Shown piece by piece: positions 34,534 to 43,470 of a DNA stretch of 64,000 nucleotides. The stretch comes from Pseudomonas botevensis (lineage in GTDB: Bacteria; Pseudomonadota; Gammaproteobacteria; Pseudomonadales; Pseudomonadaceae), in NCBI RefSeq assembly GCF_019145475.1, contig NZ_JAHTKI010000012.1, forward strand, positions 62,001 to 126,000, read 5' to 3'. The first letter of the stretch is position 1, and each line of letters begins with the position of its first letter. A model generated the notes under the pieces. That model was given only the letters and a program-made list of their open reading frames with translations, made no database searches and was not told the DNA's origin. Position numbers and translations under genes: made by a program.

Positions 34534-34596
34534 GCCGTTATCGAGCACCGGGTCCGCGTGGCCCGGTGCTGCGAACACTGTCCATTGGAGTCAGTC

Positions 34597-36006
34597 ATGC
34601 GTTACATCAGTACCCGCGGCCAGGCACCGGCCCTGAATTTCGAAGACGTCCTGCTGGCTGGCCTTGCCACCGACGGCGGTCTGTACGTCCCGGAAAACCT
34701 GCCACGCTTCACCCAGGAAGAAATCGCTTCCTGGGCGGGCCTGCCGTACCACGAACTGGCCTTCCGGGTGATGCGTCCGTTCGTGACCGGCAGCATCCCG
34801 GATGCCGATTTCAAAAAGATCCTTGAAGAAACCTACGGTGTGTTTTCGCACAACGCCGTCGCGCCGTTGCGCCAACTGAACGGCAACGAATGGGTGATGG
34901 AGCTGTTCCACGGCCCGACCCTGGCGTTCAAGGACTTCGCCCTGCAACTGCTCGGTCGCCTGCTCGACTACGTGCTGGAAAAGCGCGGCGAGCGCGTGGT
35001 GATCGTCGGTGCCACCTCCGGTGATACCGGCTCGGCGGCCATCGAAGGTTGCAAGCACTGCGAAAACGTCGACATCTTCATCCTGCACCCGCACAACCGT
35101 GTGTCCGAAGTGCAGCGCCGGCAGATGACCACCATCCTCGGTGAAAACATCCACAACATCGCCATCGAAGGCAACTTCGACGACTGCCAGGAAATGGTCA
35201 AGGCGAGTTTCGCCGACCAGAGCTTCCTCAAGGGCACGCGTCTGGTCGCGGTGAACTCGATCAACTGGGCGCGGATCATGGCCCAGATCGTTTACTACTT
35301 CCACGCAGCGCTGCAATTGGGCGGCCCGGCGCGTTCGGTATCGTTCTCGGTGCCGACCGGCAACTTCGGCGACATCTTCGCCGGTTACCTGGCACGCAAC
35401 ATGGGTCTGCCGATCAACCAGTTGATCGTCGCCACCAACCGCAACGACATCCTGCACCGCTTCATGAGCGGCAACCAGTACGTCAAGGAAACCCTGCACG
35501 CCACCCTGTCGCCGTCGATGGACATCATGGTGTCGTCGAACTTCGAACGCCTGCTGTTCGACCTGCACGGTCGCAACGGCGCGGCGATTGCCGGGCTGAT
35601 GGACTCGTTCAAGCAGGGCGGCGGCTTCAGCGTCGAGCAGGAACGCTGGACCGAAGCACGCAAGCTGTTCGACTCCCTGGCCGTGGACGATGCGCAAACC
35701 TGCGAAACCATCGCCGAAGTCTTTGCCCAGACCGGCGAAGTGCTGGATCCGCACACCGCCATCGGCGTGAAGGCCGCGCGTGAATGCCGTCGCAGCCTGG
35801 ACATCCCGATGGTGATTCTGGGAACGGCCCACCCGGTCAAATTCCCTGACGCGGTGGAAAAGGCCGGTGTAGGAAAAGCTCTCGAACTCCCTGCACATCT
35901 TTCTGATTTGTTTGAGAGAGAAGAGCGTTGCACCGTTCTGGCAAATGAGCTGAAAGCCGTGCAGGCCTTTGTCAGCCAGCATGGCAATCGCGGCAAGCCG
36001 CTTTAA
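34597..36006 (+). CDS. thrC: Threonine synthase
   Basis: PLP enzyme that converts O-phosphohomoserine to threonine (469 aa, the longer class found in gammaproteobacteria and fungi). N-terminal MRYISTRGQAPALNFEDVLLAGLATDGGLYVP; PLP lysine in FHGPTLAFKDFALQ; phosphate loop VGATSGDTGSAAIEG; PTGNFGDIFAGY also conserved. TTGGAG lies 6 bases before ATG 34597. It completes the hom-thrC pair; the kinase ThrB is not in this window. Confidence 0.97.
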   Translation: MRYISTRGQAPALNFEDVLLAGLATDGGLYVPENLPRFTQEEIASWAGLPYHELAFRVMRPFVTGSIPDADFKKILEETYGVFSHNAVAPLRQLNGNEWVMELFHGPTLAFKDFALQLLGRLLDYVLEKRGERVVIVGATSGDTGSAAIEGCKHCENVDIFILHPHNRVSEVQRRQMTTILGENIHNIAIEGNFDDCQEMVKASFADQSFLKGTRLVAVNSINWARIMAQIVYYFHAALQLGGPARSVSFSVPTGNFGDIFAGYLARNMGLPINQLIVATNRNDILHRFMSGNQYVKETLHATLSPSMDIMVSSNFERLLFDLHGRNGAAIAGLMDSFKQGGGFSVEQERWTEARKLFDSLAVDDAQTCETIAEVFAQTGEVLDPHTAIGVKAARECRRSLDIPMVILGTAHPVKFPDAVEKAGVGKALELPAHLSDLFEREERCTVLANELKAVQAFVSQHGNRGKPL

Positions 36007-36029
36007 GCCCGAAAAGCTGTCACATTTTG

Positions 36030-36055
36030 AAGCCCGTCTCCTGACGGGCTTTTTT
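36030..36055 (+). terminator. Terminator after hom-thrC
   Basis: AAGCCCGTC, a 4-base loop, GACGGGCTT and then a T-run (GACGGGCTTTTTT). It lies 24 bases after the thrC stop. Confidence 0.93.
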
Positions 36056-36125
36056 GTTTCTGCTGCCACACTGCTCGGGTTTTCACCCTTGAAGGACGGG
36101 TGACTCCATCACGAAGGAAGTGGCA

Positions 36126-37496
36126 ATGCTGTTTGAAAGAGCAATGAAATCGACGCTTGGCCGGTTGTGTCTGGTGCTGGTGTTGGGGGCAACACCCGGG
36201 AGCGAGGCCGCGCAACTGGCGCTGCATGATCAGGAGCCACTCAACGTCGCTCCGATCGAACTGGATGAGGCGGAACACCAGTGGATTCGGGATCATCCCG
36301 AGGTGACTGTCGCGGCGGTGCAATACCCGCTGTATCTGTTCCAGGATGAACACGGTCACTGGAGCGGTCTGAACAACGATGTCCTGCGGCGCATCAGCGC
36401 CATGACCGGCCTGCGATTCGTCTATCAGGAATCGTTTTCCACCGATCAGATGCTCGAACGCCTGGAGAGCGGAGCGGCGGACATCAGCACGACCCTGGCG
36501 ATGAACGATCAGCGCAAGGCGTTCCTGGATTTCAGTCATGCCTTTGGCGGGGCTGGCTGGGTGTTCGTCGGGCGCCGGGGGGCGCCCGAGGTGAACGCCC
36601 TGGAGCAACTGGCCAAGCGGGTACTGGTGCTTCCGGCCAGGCATGCACTGGAAGATTCCATACGTCGCGATTACCCCGCCATCGAAGTCCGTTCGGTAAA
36701 GACCTATGCCGAAGCCCGGGCGCTGGTCGAAAGCGGTGAGGCTTACGCCACCATTGAGAACGAGACGGGCGCCCAACTCTATCCATCGGGTCTGCTCAAG
36801 GTCGGTGCCCTGGTCGAGGGCAAGTGGGAGGCCGATCACCTGGCCGTGCGTAAGGGCCAGCCCGAGCTGCTGAGTATCCTCAACAAGGCGCTGGAGGCGT
36901 TCCACGCCAGCGAACTGCGCGCGATCCGCATGAAATGGCTGAGCGGCGTCGTGCCTGCCGCTGTGCCGACGCTCTGGCAACGCCTTACGCAATGGGGCTG
37001 TTGGGGCATGCTGGTGGTCAGCGTGTTCGGGGTGTTGTCGTTGCTGTGGAACCGTCGGCTGACCGCCGAGGTCAAGCAGCGCTGTGACGTGGAGCGCAAC
37101 CTGAGTGACCAGTTGGCATTTCAGCGCGCGTTGATCGACGCCATGCCGGACCCGGTGTTCGTGCGGGATTTGCAGGGGCGCCTGATCCTGTGCAACAGAA
37201 GTTACGAGGAGGCGTTGTCGGTTCGTTTCGATCAGGTGCAGGGACGCCTGCTGATCGAGGTCGACGCGTTGCCGGAGTCGACCGCGCGAATGCTGCACGG
37301 TGAATTCATGATCCAGCTGCGCACGCGCAAGACGCGTTTCAGCACGCGCCAGTTGTTGTTCAAGAGCGGCGTGCATGAGGTCTATCAGTGGACGGTGCCG
37401 TTTTTCAGTGCCGACGGCGAGTTGCGCGGGCTGGTGGGAGGCTGGACGGATATCACCCAGCGCAGGGCGGAAAGCGGTTGTCAGTGTCTGCTTTGA
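36126..37496 (+). CDS. EvgS/BvgS-like sensor lacking its kinase domains
   Basis: 456 aa. A signal segment (LGRLCLVLVLGATPGSEAA) is followed by one periplasmic SBP_bac_3-like domain (about residues 45-275; VTVAAVQYPLYLF...ADISTTLAMN), a membrane span at about 285-308 (WGCWGMLVVSVFGVLSLLW) and a PAS domain (about 335-445, AMPDPVFVRDLQGRLILCNRSYEE...GGWTDITQRRA). In full-length relatives this end leads directly into HisKA and HATPase, but here the frame stops with SGCQCLL. No kinase is found downstream. Start ATG 36126 has AAGGA 7 bases upstream. It could be a decayed sensor or a receptor-only protein. Confidence 0.75.
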   Translation: MLFERAMKSTLGRLCLVLVLGATPGSEAAQLALHDQEPLNVAPIELDEAEHQWIRDHPEVTVAAVQYPLYLFQDEHGHWSGLNNDVLRRISAMTGLRFVYQESFSTDQMLERLESGAADISTTLAMNDQRKAFLDFSHAFGGAGWVFVGRRGAPEVNALEQLAKRVLVLPARHALEDSIRRDYPAIEVRSVKTYAEARALVESGEAYATIENETGAQLYPSGLLKVGALVEGKWEADHLAVRKGQPELLSILNKALEAFHASELRAIRMKWLSGVVPAAVPTLWQRLTQWGCWGMLVVSVFGVLSLLWNRRLTAEVKQRCDVERNLSDQLAFQRALIDAMPDPVFVRDLQGRLILCNRSYEEALSVRFDQVQGRLLIEVDALPESTARMLHGEFMIQLRTRKTRFSTRQLLFKSGVHEVYQWTVPFFSADGELRGLVGGWTDITQRRAESGCQCLL

Positions 37497-37612
37497 AAAT
37501 CAGAAAATTCCTATGCAAAGCACCTCCTTTTCCGATGGGAGGCCCGGATTGGCTGCCCTACAGTGAGCGCCAATTGCGGTGAGACGCCGCGTTTGCCGTT
37601 GCAGGGGTCGCC

Positions 37613-38020
37613 ATGCGCTCGCTTAAAGTCCTGATTCTCGAACCCAATCCCTTCCAGTTGATGGCCCTGCATCAGATGCTCAATGCAATCGGCATTTATG
37701 ACGTGCTGACGGCGCCGACCCTGACCTCGGCGCTGACCTCGCTGGAGCGGCGCGGGGCGGTCGACATCGTGATTTGCGATCCGCAATTGAAGGGCGGGGA
37801 AGGCATGGCGCTGATTCGCCATGTGGCGCTGGAGCGGGCGACGCAGTCGGTGATCCTGCTGGGCAACGTGGCGCCGAGTCTGCTCAGTGACCTGCGCAGG
37901 CTGTTGCAGGATCATCAACTGCACTTGCTGGGCTGGTTGCATACGCCAGTGTCGGCGGTCCTGATGAGGGCGCTGCTGGACACTTACCTGCAGCAACGAG
38001 TGCAGGTCGTCGGCGTCTGA
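37613..38020 (+). CDS. Stand-alone response-regulator receiver
   Basis: 135 aa, only a REC domain: VLILEPNPFQLMALHQML at the start, phospho-acceptor Asp in VIVICDPQLKGGEG-like context (IVICDPQLKGG, about residue 60), and a C-terminal (Lys-position) segment GWLHTPVSAVLM where the usual K(P) is replaced by T-P. Acidic pocket residues are reduced: EPN in place of the usual DD/ED pair. No output domain. It follows the truncated sensor by 116 bases and probably belonged to the same phosphorelay. Confidence 0.75.
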   Translation: MRSLKVLILEPNPFQLMALHQMLNAIGIYDVLTAPTLTSALTSLERRGAVDIVICDPQLKGGEGMALIRHVALERATQSVILLGNVAPSLLSDLRRLLQDHQLHLLGWLHTPVSAVLMRALLDTYLQQRVQVVGV

Positions 38021-38182
38021 GGGCGTGGTTGTTTTTCTGTCATCTTCACTCGGCATGCTCTGACAGGACGGTGTCTTTCCAGGGTGCAGCCCGACGATCA
38101 GAACTTTCTTCTCGGGCCGGTGGTCATTTACTGTGAACACGCCCCAGGCACTTTGTTTTCGGACTAATGAGTGGAGATCGAG

Positions 38183-38467
38183 ATGGAAAGTATCAGTCTA
38201 TTGCTCGGTGAGGCTCTAAGCCCGTATCAGGTGACGTTGACCCCTTGTGGTGCCCATGGCGAATGCCTGGTCACCTTGAGGAACGGCAGCGGTGCCATTG
38301 CGGTGGAACGCGAATTCAATCAAGCGCAGTTGAGCGACAAACGCCAGCTGACCGATGTGGTCGATGGTCTGCACCGTGACGTGCTGATTGCCGAAGGCCG
38401 GCTTGAGCCTTGTGTGATCGCAGCGCTGCGCAACGCCGCCGGGGACAAGCAACCACTGGTTGTCTGA
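38183..38467 (+). CDS. DUF3509 protein
   Basis: 94 aa of a Pseudomonas-specific small family (MESISLLLGEALSPYQVTL...LHRDVLIAEGRL). Function unknown. ATG 38183 has GGAG 7-8 bases upstream; an earlier GTG at 38171 is less likely. Several paralogues normally occur per Pseudomonas genome. Confidence 0.85.
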   Translation: MESISLLLGEALSPYQVTLTPCGAHGECLVTLRNGSGAIAVEREFNQAQLSDKRQLTDVVDGLHRDVLIAEGRLEPCVIAALRNAAGDKQPLVV

Positions 38468-38593
38468 AACGGATTTGTATTTTGTGGGAACCTTCCTGCA
38501 TCCCGGTCAGTCAGACCCCATAACAGCAGGATCAAGCATTGTGCTCCGGTGCTTGTCGCTTGCTGCTACGGGTCTTTGATACAGGCCACGTTT

Positions 38594-38631
38594 AACCCCG
38601 AGTCGTCTCCCCACTTCTCGGGGTTTCTTTT
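38594..38631. terminator. Terminator downstream of DUF3509 gene
   Basis: AACCCCGAG, a 14-base loop, CTCGGGGTT and then TTCTTTTT. It lies between the DUF3509 gene (plus) and the convergent solute-binding gene (minus) and could serve both. Confidence 0.85.
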
Positions 38632-38641
38632 TGCCCGGATT

Positions 38642-39622
38642 TCACTGCGCGGCCTGTTGTTCGAAGAATATCCGCGACTGCTCCAGGTAATCCGTGCGCA
38701 TGTCCGGGTCCAGCCATTCGGCATAGCTTTGATCCACCGGCTCGTGGGGCAGCGTGCGCAGCAGGTGGTTGATTTCGTGGATCGCCTGCCGTCCCTGGGT
38801 GGTGTCGGTGCATGCGATGTGGGTCGACAGGTATTTGCCCGTGCCCTGAACCGGAAAGAACACCAGCCCATTTTCGTCAATATCGGCCTGCAGCGCCTGA
38901 TAGCGAATCTCCGGCCAGTAGCCCAGCACCACCTGCAGCCGCCCCAGATGTTGCATCGACAGCAGATTGCGCAATGCGTCATTTCCGTAGTGCGGGGTCA
39001 GTGAACCGCTGGGTGCCTGTTTCAGCAGTTCATCCAGATAACCGCCATAACTGCGTTCAGCCACCACGCCGACTTTTCTCTCGCCGTTTGCCAGAAAGGC
39101 CTTCAGGTCGACTTCGCCATCAACGAGAAACGGCTCCAGCACTGCGCGATCTTTCTGACGAACCACCAGACCATTGCTGACAGCGCGAAACGCAGGAATG
39201 GAAAAGACCATCCATTGCGCCCGTTCCTTGTTCCACAGCAGCGAGGGGTCACAGGCGAAAGGGTTTTCGTGCAGCATCTGCATGCCGCGAGCGCGGTTGA
39301 CCCGCATCAGGGTATGTTCGTACTGCGGCATGCCGGCAATCAGCATCGGCAGCAATTGATCGACGACCCCCTGGCCTTTTTTCGGGCCTTCGAAAATCGT
39401 CAGTGGCGGGAGGTCGCGCAACAGCCAGATCAGCGTCGGTTTAGCCTCGGCCCAGGCCGGCAGGATCAACAGAAAAAGCAGGCCGAACGACCGCCACGTC
39501 CACCAGTGGTGGGCGCGGTTGCTGGCGGAGGGCTGCCGGTGCTTCAGCTTAAATGGCTCCGTCTTCGCGCAGCCGGGCGATCTGCTTCTCGTCGTAGCCA
39601 AGATCGTGGAGTACCTGCGCAT
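38642..39622 (-). CDS. Periplasmic solute-binding-like protein (TIGR02285-type)
   Basis: An extracellular solute-binding fold: KPTLIWLLRDLPPLTIFEGPKKGQG, RVNRARGMQML, CDPSLLWNKERAQWMVFS and YLEQSRIFF at the end match a small proteobacterial family without ABC partners. A Sec signal (WRSFGLLFLLILPAWAEA) is present. The start is unresolved: ATG 39622 overlaps the caiB end by 74 bases and leaves about 40 residues before the signal, whereas CTG 39547, right after the caiB stop with GGAG 9 bases upstream, would give a normal signal peptide. The ligand is unknown. Confidence 0.75.
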   Translation of the reverse strand: MRRYSTILATTRSRSPGCAKTEPFKLKHRQPSASNRAHHWWTWRSFGLLFLLILPAWAEAKPTLIWLLRDLPPLTIFEGPKKGQGVVDQLLPMLIAGMPQYEHTLMRVNRARGMQMLHENPFACDPSLLWNKERAQWMVFSIPAFRAVSNGLVVRQKDRAVLEPFLVDGEVDLKAFLANGERKVGVVAERSYGGYLDELLKQAPSGSLTPHYGNDALRNLLSMQHLGRLQVVLGYWPEIRYQALQADIDENGLVFFPVQGTGKYLSTHIACTDTTQGRQAIHEINHLLRTLPHEPVDQSYAEWLDPDMRTDYLEQSRIFFEQQAAQ

Positions 39623-40748
39623 TGTGTTCACCGAGCGTCGGGCCGACCCATTCGGACGAGCCGGGTGTCTCAGAGAGTTTCGGCACAATGCCCGGCATCT
39701 TGAAGGGCTTGCCGTCCGGTAGCCTGGCGTGGAGGAACATTTCCCGCGCCAGGTATTGTGGATCGTTGAACATGTCCTCGGCGCTGAAGATCCGGCTGGC
39801 CGGCACGTCGGCCTGGTTCAACAGGTCGAGCACGCTCTGCAGCGGCAGCGAATTGACCCAGCGGTCGATCACCCCGTACAGCTCGTCGCGGCGGGCATCG
39901 CGCCCGTCGTTGCTCGCCAGGGCCGGGTCGTTGGCCAGGTCTTCGCGGCCGATAATCAGCATGAAGCGCTTGAAGATGGCGTCGCCGTTGGCGCCGATCT
40001 GTACGTGCTTGCCGTCGGCGCTGGTGTGGATCGACGAGGGCGTGATGCCGGGCATGATGTTGCCGGTGCGCTCGCGGATGAAACCGAACACGTCGAACTC
40101 CGGGACCATGCTTTCCATCATGGCGAAGATGGCTTCGTACAGCGCCACATCGACGACCTGGCCGAGACCGCCATTGACCTCACGATGACGCAGGGCCATC
40201 AAGGCACCGATCACGCCCCACAGCGCGGCGATCGAGTCGCCGATGGAAATCCCGGTGCGCACCGGCGGGCGGTCGTCGAACCCGGTGATGTAGCGCAGCC
40301 CGCCCATGGATTCGCCGACCGCGCCGAAACCGGGTTGATCCTTCATCGGCCCGGTCTGGCCGAAGCCGGAGAGGCGCACCATGACCAGTTTCGGATTCAG
40401 GGCGTGCAGGGTTTCCCAGCTCAGGCCGAGCTTTTCCAGTACACCGGGGCGGAAGTTCTCGATCAGGATGTCGGCTTCGCCCAACAGCTTTTTCAGGATC
40501 GCCAAACCGTCGGGGTGTTTCAGGTTCAGGGTCAGGGACTTTTTGTTGCGTGCCTGGACGAACCACCACAGCGAGGTGCCCTCATACAATTTGCGCCACT
40601 TGCGCAGTGGATCGCCGCCGTCCGGCGACTCGATCTTGATCACTTCGGCGCCGAACTCGCCGCAGATGCGCGAGGCAAACGGCCCGGCAATCAATGTACC
40701 CAGTTCAATGACTTTCAGACCACTGAGCGGTTTGTTGGCGAACGGCAT
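39549..40748 (-). CDS. CoA-transferase family III (CaiB/BaiF)
   Basis: 399 aa. N-terminal LSGLKVIELGTLIAGPFASR; the family's catalytic Asp is likely Asp171 in GISIGDSIAAL; later GQVVDVALYEAIFAMMES. Members swap CoA between carboxylic acids. Similar Pseudomonas proteins sit beside glutaryl-CoA dehydrogenase and act on glutarate with succinyl-CoA, but that neighbour is absent here, so the substrate is open. Single gene, divergent from yaeQ. Confidence 0.88.
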   Translation of the reverse strand: MPFANKPLSGLKVIELGTLIAGPFASRICGEFGAEVIKIESPDGGDPLRKWRKLYEGTSLWWFVQARNKKSLTLNLKHPDGLAILKKLLGEADILIENFRPGVLEKLGLSWETLHALNPKLVMVRLSGFGQTGPMKDQPGFGAVGESMGGLRYITGFDDRPPVRTGISIGDSIAALWGVIGALMALRHREVNGGLGQVVDVALYEAIFAMMESMVPEFDVFGFIRERTGNIMPGITPSSIHTSADGKHVQIGANGDAIFKRFMLIIGREDLANDPALASNDGRDARRDELYGVIDRWVNSLPLQSVLDLLNQADVPASRIFSAEDMFNDPQYLAREMFLHARLPDGKPFKMPGIVPKLSETPGSSEWVGPTLGEHNAQVLHDLGYDEKQIARLREDGAI

Positions 40749-40894
40749 GGGAAATCCTGTAGGACAAGGCTGATCGGATAGAGCGTTTTAACATAGCCGG
40801 CTGTCAGTCGCGCAAGGTTGATCGCCATCAATTCGTTGATTGCCTACGGCATCGGTTAGACTTGCCGACTTTCCCCGTCTCAAGAAGCCCGTTC

Positions 40895-41437
40895 ATGGCC
40901 CAGCCGTCCACCACCTACAAATACGAACTGAACCTCACCGACCTCGACCGTGGCGTCTACGAGACCGTGAAGCAGACCATCGCCCGTCACCCTTCGGAAA
41001 CCGAAGAGCGCATGACCGTGCGACTGCTGGCCTACGCCCTCTGGTACAACGAACTGCTGTCGTTTGGCCGTGGTCTGTCGGACGTGGATGAACCTGCATT
41101 GTGGGAAAAGAGCCTGGACGACCGTGTCCTGCACTGGATCGAAGTCGGCCAGCCGGACGCCGATCGCCTGACCTGGTGCTCGCGTCGCACCGAGCGCACC
41201 AGCCTGCTGGCCTACGGTAGCCTGCGGGTCTGGGAAGGCAAGGTGATCCCGGCGATCAAGACTCTGAAGAACGTCAACATCGCCGCTGTTCCTCAGGAAG
41301 TACTGGAGACCCTGGCCAAGGACATGCCCCGCGTCATCAAGTGGGACGTGATGATTAGCGAAGGGACGATCTTCGTCACCGACGATCGTGGTCAGCACGA
41401 AGTGCAGCTGGAATGGTTGCAGGGCGAGCGCGGCTGA
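40895..41437 (+). CDS. yaeQ: YaeQ family protein
   Basis: 180 aa (AQPSTTYKYELNLTDLDRGVYETVKQTIARHPSETEERMTVRLLAYALWY). The fold is PD-(D/E)XK nuclease-like: EERMTVRLLAYAL, WIEVGQPDADRL and the basic SRRTER segment resemble the nuclease core. E. coli YaeQ was isolated as a suppressor of rfaH defects; its biochemical role is unproven. It lies just upstream of recJ, as in other pseudomonads. Confidence 0.9.
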   Translation: MAQPSTTYKYELNLTDLDRGVYETVKQTIARHPSETEERMTVRLLAYALWYNELLSFGRGLSDVDEPALWEKSLDDRVLHWIEVGQPDADRLTWCSRRTERTSLLAYGSLRVWEGKVIPAIKTLKNVNIAAVPQEVLETLAKDMPRVIKWDVMISEGTIFVTDDRGQHEVQLEWLQGERG

Positions 41438-41492
41438 GGCTGCATCACTCCCGGAAAAATCCCACATATTTTAGAGAAGCTCCTGTCACACC

Positions 41493-43202
41493 ATGCGTAT
41501 CGAACCTCGCCAGTTGCCCGCCACCCTGCCATTTCTCGGTGACCTGCCACCGCTGCTGACCCGCCTGTACGCGGCGCGGGGCGTGCAGTCCGAGGTGGAG
41601 CTGGACAAGAGCCTGGCGCGGCTGATCCCGTTCCAGCAGCTCAAGGGCATCGATGCGGCGGTGGATCTGCTGGTGACGGCGCTGGAGCAGCGCCAGCGCA
41701 TCCTGATCGTTGGCGATTTCGACGCCGACGGCGCCACGGCGAGTACTGTGGGCATGCTCGGTTTGCGCCTGCTGGGCGCGGCGCATGTCGACTATCTGGT
41801 GCCGAACCGCTTTGAATACGGTTACGGTCTGACCCCGGAAATCGTCGAAGTCGCGCTGACCCGCGAGCCGCAGTTGCTGATCACGGTCGACAACGGCATT
41901 TCCAGCGTCGATGGTGTGGCCGCCGCCAGACGTGCCGGGCTCAAGGTGCTGATCACTGACCACCACTTGCCCGGCGATGAACTGCCGCAGGCGGATGCGC
42001 TGGTCAATCCGAACCAGCCGGGTTGCGAATTTCCGAGCAAGGCGTTGGCCGGGGTCGGGGTGATTTTCTATGTGTTGATGGCGTTGCGCGCGCGTCTGCG
42101 CAGCCTCGGCTGGTACGAGAGCAAACCGCAACCGAACATCGGCGAACTGCTGGATCTGGTGGCGCTGGGCAGCGTCGCCGACGTGGTGCCGCTGGACGCC
42201 AACAACCGGATTCTGGTGCATCAGGGGCTGGAACGGATTCGCGCCGGGCGCGCGCGGCCGGGGATCAAGGCCATCCTCGAAGTCGCCAAGCGTGACGCCT
42301 CGCGCATCACTTCCACCGACCTGGGGTTCATCGTCGGCCCGCGCCTGAACGCCGCCGGACGCCTGGATGACATGAGCCTGGGCATCGAATGCCTGCTGAC
42401 CCATGACGCCACGCTGGCGCGGGAAATGGCCGCGCAACTGGACGGCATGAACCAGGACCGCAAATCCATCGAGCAGGGCATGCAGCGTGAGGCGCTGGCC
42501 CAGCTCAAGGACTTGCCGGTCGAGTCGATGCCATTCGGCCTGTGCCTGTTCGATCCGGAATGGCACCAGGGCGTCATCGGCATCCTCGCCTCGCGGATGA
42601 AAGAGCGTTATCACCGCCCGACCATCGCCTTTGCCGATGCGGGCGACGGCCTGCTCAAGGGCTCGGGACGCTCGGTGCAGGGCTTCCATATTCGCGATGC
42701 GCTGAGTGTGGTGGCGGCGCAGCACCCGGAGTTGATCAGCAAGTACGGCGGCCACGCGATGGCGGCCGGTCTGACCTTGCCGCAGGAGAATTTTCCGTTG
42801 TTCGCCGAGGCATTCGACGCCGAAGTGCGTAGGCAACTTCGCGAAGAAGACCTCACCGGACGCCTGCTGTCGGACGGCACCCTGGCAGTCGAGGAGTTTC
42901 ACCTCGAACTGGCCCGCGCCCTGCGTCACGCCGGTCCCTGGGGCCAGCATTTCCCGGAGCCGCTGTTTCACGGCGTGTTCCAGTTGGTGGAGCAGCGGGT
43001 GGTCGGCGAGCGGCACCTGAAAGTAGTGCTGAAGAGCGAGTGTGGTTCGGTGAAGCTCGACGGTATTGCCTTCGGCATCGACCGCGACATCTGGCCGAAT
43101 CCGACGATCAAATGGGTGGAACTGGCCTACAAACTCGATCTCAACGAGTTTCGTGGCAATGAAACCGTGCAACTGATGATTGCCCACATCGAACCGCGTT
43201 GA
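41493..43202 (+). CDS. recJ: Single-stranded-DNA exonuclease RecJ
   Basis: 5'-3' ssDNA exonuclease of mismatch repair and RecF recombination (569 aa). DHH phosphoesterase motifs: I VGDFDADGATAS, II TVDNGISS, III ITDHHLPGD, and the DHHA1 region GSGRSVQGFHIRDAL and GGHAMAAGLT. C-terminal OB fold. It follows yaeQ by 55 bases on the same strand. Confidence 0.96.
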   Translation: MRIEPRQLPATLPFLGDLPPLLTRLYAARGVQSEVELDKSLARLIPFQQLKGIDAAVDLLVTALEQRQRILIVGDFDADGATASTVGMLGLRLLGAAHVDYLVPNRFEYGYGLTPEIVEVALTREPQLLITVDNGISSVDGVAAARRAGLKVLITDHHLPGDELPQADALVNPNQPGCEFPSKALAGVGVIFYVLMALRARLRSLGWYESKPQPNIGELLDLVALGSVADVVPLDANNRILVHQGLERIRAGRARPGIKAILEVAKRDASRITSTDLGFIVGPRLNAAGRLDDMSLGIECLLTHDATLAREMAAQLDGMNQDRKSIEQGMQREALAQLKDLPVESMPFGLCLFDPEWHQGVIGILASRMKERYHRPTIAFADAGDGLLKGSGRSVQGFHIRDALSVVAAQHPELISKYGGHAMAAGLTLPQENFPLFAEAFDAEVRRQLREEDLTGRLLSDGTLAVEEFHLELARALRHAGPWGQHFPEPLFHGVFQLVEQRVVGERHLKVVLKSECGSVKLDGIAFGIDRDIWPNPTIKWVELAYKLDLNEFRGNETVQLMIAHIEPR

Positions 43203-43205
43203 GTC

Positions 43206-43270
43206 CTTCGCGAGCAAGCCCGCTCCCACAGGCCAAGCACCGGTCGGGTGGGAGTAGGCTCGCCTGCCAA
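43206..43270. repeat. REP pair downstream of recJ
   Basis: CTTCGCGAGCAAGCCCGCTCCCACA followed after about 20 bases by a degenerate inverted unit GGGTGGGAGTAGGCTCGCC. Same family as the copy at 3250. The remaining 200 bases to the next gene hold no recognisable feature apart from its promoter region. Confidence 0.7.
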
Positions 43271-43470
43271 AGCGGCATTTCAGACACCGAATCACTCGGA
43301 ACCCTCCGTCATCCCCGGATGTCGACTAGGCTCTAAGCACTGCTTGATTGGCCTTGTGACGTCTTGTCGAATTTTTTGCCCGCGGGGGCGGGTGCTGCAC
43401 CTTTTTCCTGTCACTCGTCGACTATTCAAACAGAACCCTGGAGCCTGCCCACTGATTCGAGAGGTGCCCC

